The notes under the pieces: generated by a model
Told to the model about the DNA's origin: nothing
The model's input: the letters and a program-made list of their open reading frames with translations, nothing else
Database searches by the model: none
Position numbers and translations under genes: made by a program
NCBI GenBank assembly: GCA_030425385.1
Contig: JAUIAH010000030.1
Coordinates: forward strand, 33,877-97,876
Direction of reading: 5' to 3'
DNA from: Verrucomicrobiia bacterium
Lineage (GTDB): Bacteria; Verrucomicrobiota; Verrucomicrobiia; Verrucomicrobiales; DEV007
DNA: 64,000 nt
Shown here: in pieces, positions 16,089-23,782 of the stretch
Position numbering within the stretch: position 1 is the first letter of the stretch
How the letters are laid out: the number at the start of each line of letters is the position of its first letter

Positions 16089-18566
16089 TCAAAGACTTGA
16101 TCCATAAGCGGCTGCAAAGATCGCCAGATCGTCTCCATCGACGTCCCCATCGCCATCCAAATCGGGCGAGTAGAGGCCACCAGCGTTCACATCAATGTAA
16201 TAGTTGTGAAAGAAGCTCGTGTGATAGATCCGTCCAAAGCCATTGGTCGTGCGAGCCCAAGCCGTGAGCCTGAATTGATAGGCACAGGATTCCCAGGGTT
16301 GGAGACCGGGTTGCGAAGCGCTCAAGGGTGTCGCCGGGAGGGGAGACAAGGTTTCGCCTAACCACGTTCCGTCCGCGGCCACGTGATTGGAATAGTTATC
16401 GCTCACGACTGTTCCCGCATTCCGATTTCGTCCTACCAAGGCGACCATGGCGTAGTTATCGAGGAAGCCTTCGGGATGGTTGGCTGTATAAACGAAATCA
16501 AGTGTGGCAGTATCGTTGGGCAGACGCACGATCGCACATTCGTCAAGAAGCGCACCATTGTAGGAAACACTATCAATGGTCACCACGGGACGCGTGTTGT
16601 TGACGTGAAGAATCAAGTCGTGATTGGGACTTAACGTGATGAGGTATGGACTTGGGAATGGGAAGCCTGCCTGGCCCCAAGCTTCCATCCGAATGCTATA
16701 GCGTCCGTTTTCTAGTCCCAGCGTGTTGAGGATCAATCGGAGATTCTCATGAGCCCAGTAGGTGTTGCCACCGTTGAGGGTGGGCTGATAGGTTGGGCGT
16801 CCAAAGAATGGTAGGGGGCCGAGAGTCACGCGTTCGTGCGTGACGGTTCCGCCAGACACGTTGAAACGAGTCTTGGACAGCGGGTCATCGACGTAGTCGA
16901 AATCTCCATCGGAGGGCGCGACATTGCCGGTCCACTGGGCGATCTTTACGGCATAGCGTGAGATGCCCGTAACATTGTTGCCAAAGGGACCATACAGCCA
17001 AGGCTTGCCTCCGAAGGGACGATCACGTGAGATGGTGAGTCCACCTTTGGGGCCGTTCGTTTGGTCAATTTCCGAAACGAGAATCGTTCCGACAGAGGTC
17101 CAGAGAAAGCCGTTAGGCACGGCGCCCGGAGTCACCGACGATCCACAGGGGCCGCCCGTGGCGCCGATATCGTTGCGGCTGCCATCCAAGTCATCGTAGA
17201 TGGCTGCGGGGTCTCCGGCATCAATGCAAGGCGATCCCAGGGTCAGGATATAGTCATTCGGGGAGAGTGGATCAAGCTGGGGATCGACGAGGAGATCGCC
17301 TAGCTTGCTAACAATGACACCGCCACGAATTTCAGAATAGGTGGGGCTATTATCGAACAGGCAGTTGTAGGTGCTCGTCACTACGGAATCATTCTCCGCG
17401 AAAACACCTTGAGAGGAATTCACGGCAATAATGTTGTTCTTCAACTCGGGAGCGCTCCAAGCGGCGTGGAAGCCGCGACCGGCGTTGTCGGCAATCGTGT
17501 TATTGATCACACGAGGTGATTTGCCCGTACCGAGGCTTAGCACCCCGGATTCGTGATTCTGAATCACAAGGTTATTCGTGATGAGATCATTACCTTCGCA
17601 GTAGATACCATAGTCCGTCCGGCCATTGCTGGCGTTGCCATTGGAATGAATGCGGTTGCCGCAAATGATGGAATTGGAATCCTTCGTACGAATGCCCATG
17701 GTATTGTTGGTGATCTCGTTTCCTTTGATGACGATGGAGCTCGCAATCACGCGAACACCGGAATCTAGTGTTCCCGTGCCACTATCCCGCACGGTGAACC
17801 CAGAGAATTCTGCATTGGTTACTCCGTTAGCGGTAACCACGTCACCAGTGCCTGTCCCTTGCAGAATCGTTTGACCAGGACCAGCACCGACGACATTGAC
17901 CTCGCTTCGCAAGGTGATGTCTTCGGTATAGATGCCCGGTCCGACCACGACGGTATCGCCGGGCGCGGCATGGTCGATCGCTAACTGGATAGACCATCCT
18001 GGTGCCACGTTGAGATACCGTTCTCCAGTGATCTGAACCTTGACACCATCGCGGCGAAACGTGCTCAGGGGTGGGTTGGTGCCGTTGGTTTGTTTTACCA
18101 GCGGGCAAGGATCAGAAAACTCGGGGACAGCGTAGAAGAGGTCTGGACTGCCTGGCTGTTTATTGATGTTAAACTTGAAACAGATGGTCGATCCGGGCGT
18201 CACCGGAACGTTGCCCATGTTGATCGTCACCGCTTTCTGGGTGCCGTCGAGCGTGGCATTGGCCCAGTGAGAGGCTAGCAAAGGTCCGTCATAAGCGTTC
18301 TCCGTTGCGATAAGACCAACCTGATAGGGCCAGCTGCCAGCGGTATCAGTCGTCATGTAGACGGTCACCCCATTCAGTGTTTGGCCGGGATAGTTTGGAA
18401 CATAGAAGCCTCGAGAGGTCTGGTCACCGCCGCTGTCTTTCCCAGGGCAATCGACTAGGGTTGAGATTTGCGCCCAGGCGTTTGCACTGAATGAAGCGAG
18501 TAAGGCCGCAAGCAAGGCGGGAATCTTTGTGATACGAGAATTTTTAAGTGGTTTCATACTGGTCAT
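16089..18566 (-). CDS. Secreted right-handed beta-helix protein with C-terminal dockerin-like segment
   Basis: An 825-residue secreted protein. A signal peptide ends near 'ALLASFSANAWA'. The middle holds a parallel beta-helix of NosD/pectate-lyase type: 'PGDTVVVGPGIYTEDI', then repeated rungs such as 'VIKGNEITNNTMGI', 'ICGNRIHSNG', 'ITNNLVIQNH' and 'VINNTIADNAGRG'. A C-terminal beta-rich region follows, and the protein ends in 'DLDGDGDVDGDDLAIFAAAYG', one dockerin-type calcium loop and helix. Starts at 18566 and 18557 both fit; longer frames run into the sigma-factor gene. The beta-helix suggests polysaccharide binding or cleavage, but no catalytic residues can be assigned. Its dockerin-like end and the cohesin-like neighbour suggest a surface complex. 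Confidence 0.85.
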   Translation of the reverse strand: MTSMKPLKNSRITKIPALLAALLASFSANAWAQISTLVDCPGKDSGGDQTSRGFYVPNYPGQTLNGVTVYMTTDTAGSWPYQVGLIATENAYDGPLLASHWANATLDGTQKAVTINMGNVPVTPGSTICFKFNINKQPGSPDLFYAVPEFSDPCPLVKQTNGTNPPLSTFRRDGVKVQITGERYLNVAPGWSIQLAIDHAAPGDTVVVGPGIYTEDITLRSEVNVVGAGPGQTILQGTGTGDVVTANGVTNAEFSGFTVRDSGTGTLDSGVRVIASSIVIKGNEITNNTMGIRTKDSNSIICGNRIHSNGNASNGRTDYGIYCEGNDLITNNLVIQNHESGVLSLGTGKSPRVINNTIADNAGRGFHAAWSAPELKNNIIAVNSSQGVFAENDSVVTSTYNCLFDNSPTYSEIRGGVIVSKLGDLLVDPQLDPLSPNDYILTLGSPCIDAGDPAAIYDDLDGSRNDIGATGGPCGSSVTPGAVPNGFLWTSVGTILVSEIDQTNGPKGGLTISRDRPFGGKPWLYGPFGNNVTGISRYAVKIAQWTGNVAPSDGDFDYVDDPLSKTRFNVSGGTVTHERVTLGPLPFFGRPTYQPTLNGGNTYWAHENLRLILNTLGLENGRYSIRMEAWGQAGFPFPSPYLITLSPNHDLILHVNNTRPVVTIDSVSYNGALLDECAIVRLPNDTATLDFVYTANHPEGFLDNYAMVALVGRNRNAGTVVSDNYSNHVAADGTWLGETLSPLPATPLSASQPGLQPWESCAYQFRLTAWARTTNGFGRIYHTSFFHNYYIDVNAGGLYSPDLDGDGDVDGDDLAIFAAAYGSSL

Positions 18567-18693
18567 GTGGTGAAGATTTGAAGAAGACGCGCGCTCGGTT
18601 TGCGGGTCGTTATTTGGACATGCCGTCCCGGAGGGGGAATTCTCAAAGAAATGCGTAATTCTGTCGGACGGCCGCTTACGTCGGGATGCTGTT

Positions 18694-19257
18694 TCAGCAG
18701 TAGAAGTAGTCCAGCCCAACGTCATTGGCTTCGAGCGCTTTGCGGATCCTCTTGAGCCCTCGACAAATGCGGGTGGCGACAGTGGCAGGGTGCATGCCAT
18801 GTTTCTGAGCGAGCTGAGTTCGACTTTTGCCGTAGAGGCACCTTTGGGTGACAAGATCGCGGTCGCGTTGTTCGAGATCGGCGAGGGCCGCTTCCCAGTA
18901 TTTCCAGAAATCTTGCTTCAACAGCTCATTGATTTGGCCTCTTCCATCTGTCCCGGCGCGTTCCCGTTCGTGTTCATTCTGAGACCACACCTGACAGGAC
19001 TTCTCACGAGTTCGATACTTGCGCATGAAATCGGTTAGTCGCCATTTCGCTCGCTGATAGACCACATTCTTCAGTTTCTGAGGCTCAGTGATGGGCTCCT
19101 TCATCTTGGCGACCTCTTCGATAGATCGATAAATGATGTCTTCTGCTTCGATCGCACATTCGGCGGGGAGACGTCTTCGAATATCATTGATAATGGTTTC
19201 CACTTCGTTCGATAGGAAGTTCTTCCAAAGTGTCGGCGTGGGCTGCGGGATGCTCAT
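18694..19257 (-). CDS. ECF-like RNA polymerase sigma factor
   Basis: A 187-residue protein with the two-domain layout of extracytoplasmic-function sigma factors. A region-2-like helical part ('ECAIEAEDIIYRSIEEVAK', 'QRAKWRLTDFMRKYRTREK') is followed by region 4 ('ALADLEQRDRDLVTQRCLYG', 'SRTQLAQKHGMHPATVATRI', 'CRGLKRIRKALE'), which recognises the -35 element. Region 4 is clear; region 2 is divergent. No anti-sigma gene is adjacent. It precedes the dockerin and cohesin-like genes on the same strand with a gap of about 130 bases and may direct their transcription. This type of short, divergent ECF factor is common in Verrucomicrobia and Planctomycetes. Confidence 0.85.
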   Translation of the reverse strand: MSIPQPTPTLWKNFLSNEVETIINDIRRRLPAECAIEAEDIIYRSIEEVAKMKEPITEPQKLKNVVYQRAKWRLTDFMRKYRTREKSCQVWSQNEHERERAGTDGRGQINELLKQDFWKYWEAALADLEQRDRDLVTQRCLYGKSRTQLAQKHGMHPATVATRICRGLKRIRKALEANDVGLDYFYC

Positions 19258-19374
19258 GATGTATAATGGTAGACGTTTGATGATAGGCTGATTGATCGAC
19301 GGCAGCTCTGCGGCGTCGTCATTCGTACATGCTTCCTCCCGTGGAGGATTATCATGAAATCGACGCCTTTTGGC

Positions 19375-20940
19375 CTAGTACTGAGCCCGAATGCCGATAT
19401 GTGCTTCGCTACCCGTGCGATTCAATCCCCAGCCGTAGTCGAAGAAACCATTCAAATGCTCGGCGATCTGAAGTCGCACGCCAAGTCCGGTGGACGAGAG
19501 ACGTTCCCGGTCATCCACATCGTTGAGACCGGTGAGACCACCTTCAACAAAGCCAACAAGTTGAAGCACGCCTTGTCGCCACTCGAAGCGAGGACTCCTC
19601 AACTCAAGACTACCCCAAGCTCCCCAATCTCCCAGGGCGCTATGCTCATCAAATCCCCGGACATTGCGCGCTCCTCCTAAGGATACTTGCTCGCTCGGAA
19701 GCAAGCGTTCGCTCGACCATTGAGCGGCACCTTTCGCATAGAGAGTGGTATCGAAGGGAAGACGCTGCACGCGTTCCATCTGAATCCTAGCGTAATGATA
19801 GGTAGACTCGGCGCCGATGTGGCTTCGTCTAAATGCCGCATCGCTGTTTGCACTGGAGAGATTTCCAGGGCTGAAGAACCAGGTGAGATTGGCTTTGGTA
19901 GCTCCCCAAGCGTCTCGCAGCGTGGCTTCGTAGCCGATGTGGCCTTGAATGATCGCTGTGTCGCTGAATGTCAGGAGATTGCCGAAGACGAGGTCGCTGT
20001 CCGCCTGTTTGAAGTCGACACCCAGAGTCAAGTGATGCGAATATGTTCCTGAGGGATTGCCCTCGAGAGGAATGCGATAGCTTGCGGAGATGCCCCAGTT
20101 GGTGCCCTCGATGGAGGTTCCTAACAGAGATTGTCGCAGCGCGGTGTCTATGTAATAGGCATCTACCTCCAAGGCGTGCATCCACGGCAGCAAATGCACA
20201 TATCGCGTGGCCACGCCATGAAAGTTCTCGAATTCGTCGCTGGCCAAGCCCATCAACGTCCATTGATCTCCCATTCCCCACGCATTTCCCCACTGAAACC
20301 CCGCACTGAGTCGGGTCTGCCCTAACAGGGCGACTCCGCTGTTGTCATAAGTGGCGAACATGTGAAAGGGATCGGTATCCGCGATCGTTAATTGCAAGTC
20401 CGTCGCCCCATTCTCGAACTCATGAACCTCAGCGGTTGCGGTCAAGTGGGGGTGCTCATTAAGAAAGTCCAATTGCCGGGTCAACTGATGGCCGTTCACG
20501 GGCTGCCCGGGCTCCACTCGGAGCATTCGCCGTATCGATCGCGAAGTGAAATGATCACCAGCAACAATGAGAACGCGATCCCAATAGGATTCTCGAACAT
20601 CCAAATGTAGTCGACCGCGATCCAAGGGTTGCTCCGGGACGCTGACATCGACTGGGCGTTCGTATTTGGCGAAATGATCGGCCACCGTTTGCGCGATCAC
20701 CTGCGCAGTATCTGGGGTGACGTGCTCTCCCAGGAAGGTCTCTAAAGTACTTCGAAGACGTTCAGGCTTGGGAGGGGTCAATTCGTGGAAGGTCACGTGA
20801 TCGACTGAAGAATCGTCTTTCGCACCGCCTCCGTGCAGACGGATGATGCTGAGGGGTGGCGTCTCCCTATCGGTGCTGGACTCACCATACACCCAGACGC
20901 AAGTCAGACAGAGCAAGAAGATCAGACGCGCCAGCACCAT
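19375..20940 (-). CDS. TpsB-type outer-membrane transporter (ShlB/FhaC family)
   Basis: A 521-residue two-partner-secretion pore. It has a signal peptide (MVLARLIFLLCLTCVWVYG), a periplasmic POTRA region (about residues 45-200, with 'FTSRSIRRMLRVEPGQPVNG' and 'LTRQLDFLNEHP') and a 16-strand barrel. The barrel contains the loop-6 signature NVRGFDE, equivalent to VRGY in FhaC, which is needed for export. Its start codon follows the stop of the anti-sigma-like gene with no gap, so the two are co-translated. The exported partner is most likely the TpsA-type protein at 22586-23782, transcribed divergently from the operon head. Confidence 0.9.
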   Translation of the reverse strand: MVLARLIFLLCLTCVWVYGESSTDRETPPLSIIRLHGGGAKDDSSVDHVTFHELTPPKPERLRSTLETFLGEHVTPDTAQVIAQTVADHFAKYERPVDVSVPEQPLDRGRLHLDVRESYWDRVLIVAGDHFTSRSIRRMLRVEPGQPVNGHQLTRQLDFLNEHPHLTATAEVHEFENGATDLQLTIADTDPFHMFATYDNSGVALLGQTRLSAGFQWGNAWGMGDQWTLMGLASDEFENFHGVATRYVHLLPWMHALEVDAYYIDTALRQSLLGTSIEGTNWGISASYRIPLEGNPSGTYSHHLTLGVDFKQADSDLVFGNLLTFSDTAIIQGHIGYEATLRDAWGATKANLTWFFSPGNLSSANSDAAFRRSHIGAESTYHYARIQMERVQRLPFDTTLYAKGAAQWSSERLLPSEQVSLGGARNVRGFDEHSALGDWGAWGSLELRSPRFEWRQGVLQLVGFVEGGLTGLNDVDDRERLSSTGLGVRLQIAEHLNGFFDYGWGLNRTGSEAHIGIRAQY

Positions 20941-21672
20941 CTATTCATCCGGTTTCTCTTCCAGAGCCACCAGCACGAGGCAGGCGCGTTTGATGGCATC
21001 GATGGATTCGTAAACGCTTGCTGGATCGATGGGCTCGCCATCTGTTTCAGGTGCGAAGGAATCTTGCACCTGACGAGTGGTCACGCTTGGCGCAAGTCCT
21101 CGAACCGTCTGGTTCCTCTCGTCGATGACGATATGGATAGACTCAAACTGGTCGTCGATAATGGTGAAGAGGGCGTCATCAGATGAAGCGCTCCTAACGT
21201 CTTCCCCATTGAGCCAACTGGCTTCTAACGTCTGCTGAAGCGTTTCCGAATCGACAAAGGTGTAGACGACGCCACGATCCGATTCTTTCTGAGAAAGCCC
21301 GTGCCCGCGAAACTCTGACCACGACACGTCGCGCTCTCGGACAGGCAGGGCGGCGAATAGGCCGATGGCGATGACTGCTGCGGTCGCCATTCCAGCGAGG
21401 AATGCGGAGCCGGAACGGCGCCACCACGATGGCGACGTGGAACCCACGATGGGTTCAGAACTCGGGAACCGCTGGTCGAAAGCCTGCCGAATCGGCATAG
21501 GTACGGGCGGCACTTCGGCAGTGATTTCCCGCTCGTGCGCTAAGCCACTTTCTTCCTCTGCCAAAGACAGGAGGCTGCGTGCAGGCGACGAAAGACTGCC
21601 TCGCAAGTGGTCTCGCTCCTCGCGTGCCTCATCGGTAGTCGGTTGCCGATTCATCAGTGTTTCTTTCGACAT
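20941..21672 (-). CDS. Single-pass membrane protein, probable anti-sigma-like regulator
   Basis: A 243-residue protein with a cytoplasmic N-terminus of about 85 residues, one transmembrane helix ('FLAGMATAAVIAIGLFAAL') and a C-terminal extracytoplasmic domain of about 130 residues. The start is fixed by the junction TAATG at 21674-21670, where the stop of the sigma-like gene and this ATG share a base. The stop is directly followed by the TpsB start. The topology and the position right after a sigma-like gene match anti-sigma factors, but no zinc-binding HxxxCxxC motif is present, so the role is inferred from context. It might sense the state of the secretion system across the inner membrane. 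Confidence 0.65.
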   Translation of the reverse strand: MSKETLMNRQPTTDEAREERDHLRGSLSSPARSLLSLAEEESGLAHEREITAEVPPVPMPIRQAFDQRFPSSEPIVGSTSPSWWRRSGSAFLAGMATAAVIAIGLFAALPVRERDVSWSEFRGHGLSQKESDRGVVYTFVDSETLQQTLEASWLNGEDVRSASSDDALFTIIDDQFESIHIVIDERNQTVRGLAPSVTTRQVQDSFAPETDGEPIDPASVYESIDAIKRACLVLVALEEKPDE

Positions 21673-22556
21673 TACGCGAGATGCCCCGTTTCTTTCAAGG
21701 AATGTGCAAGTTTCTCCAGAGCGCCTTCCATGCGCTCTTTCAGGTGGCGTCGGCGGCTGATGGCCGAGAGATGGAGCCCAATCCCCAGTTCGTCCAAGAG
21801 TTGTTCGTTCTCGATCAATTCCGTGTCCGTCTCGCCGACCACGAATTTCCGCGTGACCAGCGTCCATTCTGGTCCGGTGAGGGATTCGGCGCATTCAAAT
21901 TGAATCCTAGCAAACGTCAAACCGGGCTGGAACTGCAAGCTTTCCTCATCGACTTCCTCGAGCTCGGCGGATGGCCTGAGTTTGCGGAGTTGCCGCTTGG
22001 CGGCGAAATGCACGATCCGGGAAAAGAACGGGAAGACTTCCTCAAACACCCTGATTTGATCCAGTGGCGAGAGGCCGTCGCGCTGTCGTGGTCTGTAGAG
22101 CTCTGTCAGGCTCTTTGAATACACGTCATCTTTGTCTTCCTGGCTGAGTTCCTTGAAGGGCTTGAGAACGGCGTAGCCACACGGGCGCAACGCCTCGTCC
22201 AAGGCTGCCCATTCATCGGCGTCCATCGATTCAGGAGGAGGCTGCAACTTTCGCAGATCCAGGTTGCGTTCGTGCGCGCCTCCATGGCGGAACTGTTCGA
22301 AATTGTTAGTGTCTTCGCGGCGTTTCGTAACATGATCCAAGGCCAGTTCACGAGCCCAGGTGGTGACCGCAGCTAGAAACTCGGATTCGCTTGGGAGGTC
22401 ATCGAACTTGTCGAGAAAGCGCTCAAATCCCGCTGTCAAGAGCTCGACCACTGTGTCCATCGGCAGAGACACCGTGCCTGGTGGGGATGGTTTGCAAGCG
22501 ACCCGACAAGCTAACTCCCATGCTTTGGCTAGGAGATCGTGCTTGCCGCGGCTCAT
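21672..22556 (-). CDS. Atypical sigma-70-like factor
   Basis: A 294-residue protein read as a divergent sigma factor. The N-terminal part ('FLAAVTTWARELALDHVTKR') resembles the helical region 2 that binds the -10 element. The C-terminal part ('LTGPEWTLVTRKFVVGETDT' up to 'HLSAISRRRHLKERMEGALE') resembles region 4 with its HTH. A long, acidic middle insert (about residues 95-180) separates them, which makes it larger than a normal ECF factor. It is the first gene of an operon with the anti-sigma-like membrane protein and TpsB, and is divergent from the TpsA gene. Family assignment is tentative; a hidden-Markov search of the two ends would settle it. Confidence 0.55.
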   Translation of the reverse strand: MSRGKHDLLAKAWELACRVACKPSPPGTVSLPMDTVVELLTAGFERFLDKFDDLPSESEFLAAVTTWARELALDHVTKRREDTNNFEQFRHGGAHERNLDLRKLQPPPESMDADEWAALDEALRPCGYAVLKPFKELSQEDKDDVYSKSLTELYRPRQRDGLSPLDQIRVFEEVFPFFSRIVHFAAKRQLRKLRPSAELEEVDEESLQFQPGLTFARIQFECAESLTGPEWTLVTRKFVVGETDTELIENEQLLDELGIGLHLSAISRRRHLKERMEGALEKLAHSLKETGHLA

Positions 22557-22585
22557 CGTTAGGCGTTATTAGGTCTGAGGAATCC

Positions 22586-23782
22586 GTGGCTGTCACGAAC
22601 AAATTGATAATGACGTGGCACTCGGTGACATGTGATCGCGTGAACGTTCTTGTGCAAATCCGACTACTTGCTCTGCTTGGCCTAACGGCTCTTTCCCATC
22701 ACTCATTGGTTTACGGCCAAGATGGCGATATCAGTGAGGTGTGTAGCCGGATCGCCCGCGAAGCCGCTAGTTATACTTGTAAGACCAACGCTGCGGGAGA
22801 TCATACCACCATTGAGATTGCCCGTAGTGGTATCATTCAGTGGCAAGACTTTCGCGTCCCGGAAGCGCACACGCTTGAGTTCGTCTTCCAAGAGCCGTCA
22901 CAATGGGTGGTGAACCAAGTGGTGTCTTCCGCAAGGTCCTTTGTGTTAGGCAAGGTGGTGGCGAATGGAAAGATCGCCTTGATCAATCCGCAGGCTCCGA
23001 TCGAAGTTAGGTCGGAGATTCGTGCGGATGAGGTGCTCTTGGCAACGGCAGACGTGGCGCCGGAGACGGTGTTTAGCCGAGAACAAGTGATCACCTTTCA
23101 TCGCGTGGATTCCTCGGCTAACAAGGTGGTGGTCAATCGCGATGGAGCCATCATTTCGGACCGAGGCGACCTCACGATCATTGCTGGCGGCACCTTGGGC
23201 AATGACGGGCGCCTTGAAGCGGCGCACTCGTTGCGCTTGACCACGTTTGGCGACAACACGCTTTCGCCGAATGGCTCAGACGCTTTCAAACCGAGTGGCG
23301 ACCGGGGCTACGGGTTCGTCCATCGTGGTTCGCTTCAGGCCGGCACGCGTTACCGAGAGGGGATCATCGAGATCGATGTCTTGGCGATGACGCTCAACGG
23401 AGCCATCATCGGTCCAACGAAGGGCACCATTCTTGTGCAAGCCGAATCCATTCGAAACGAGCCAGGCGCGATCTATCGCGGACCACCGGTGAGCAGCGTC
23501 TTTATCAGTGCTAGGAACGTTCAAGGAGCGCTGGGCTTTCAGCAAGATGATGGAGCAAACCCGTCCCGGCTTCCCAGTTTGGCCGTGCTCTCGCGAGGCA
23601 ACCGGACCATTCGACGGATGCAGCCGATGAATCCCGCCAGGTCCGTGAGCGCTAGGCCCATCGCCCAATCGGTTGAGAAATCAGACCAAGAACGTAGGAA
23701 GCTCATTGCGCGGTCCACACGCCGATTCTCCCAGGTGTATCGGCAATCCACTCAGCGCTCCCGTGCTCCAAAGCGCCGGTAG
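22586..23782 (+). CDS. Short TpsA-type exoprotein with filamentous-hemagglutinin N-terminal domain
   Basis: A 398-residue secreted protein. After a long leader with a hydrophobic core ('LLALLGLTALSHHSLVYG') comes the two-partner-secretion domain. Its diagnostic stretch 'SFVLGKVVANGKIALINPQA' is followed by 'EIRADEVLLATADV', matching the LGxLxANGxVfLiNPnG and LvAsT pattern of FHA/HpmA N-termini. After about 250 residues of beta-helix-like sequence there is a short, very basic tail (RRKLIARSTRRFSQ, ending KRR) in place of the usual long repeat region. GTG at 22586 has GAGG 5 bases upstream; ATG at 22610 is the alternative. The last 31 bases overlap the end of the convergent CHAT gene. TpsB at 19375-20940 is the likely exporter. 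Confidence 0.85.
   Translation: MAVTNKLIMTWHSVTCDRVNVLVQIRLLALLGLTALSHHSLVYGQDGDISEVCSRIAREAASYTCKTNAAGDHTTIEIARSGIIQWQDFRVPEAHTLEFVFQEPSQWVVNQVVSSARSFVLGKVVANGKIALINPQAPIEVRSEIRADEVLLATADVAPETVFSREQVITFHRVDSSANKVVVNRDGAIISDRGDLTIIAGGTLGNDGRLEAAHSLRLTTFGDNTLSPNGSDAFKPSGDRGYGFVHRGSLQAGTRYREGIIEIDVLAMTLNGAIIGPTKGTILVQAESIRNEPGAIYRGPPVSSVFISARNVQGALGFQQDDGANPSRLPSLAVLSRGNRTIRRMQPMNPARSVSARPIAQSVEKSDQERRKLIARSTRRFSQVYRQSTQRSRAPKRR

Noticed and set aside
15145..18566. Cellulosome scaffold
   Set aside because: One dockerin-like half and one cohesin-like domain are not a scaffold, and no glycoside hydrolases with dockerins are nearby.
19354..19680. 108-codon frame with GGAGG upstream, opposite the TpsB 3' end
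   Set aside because: It lies antisense within the conserved barrel of TpsB, and the GGAGG belongs to a small CCTCC/GGAGG palindrome. Coding here would need proteomic evidence.
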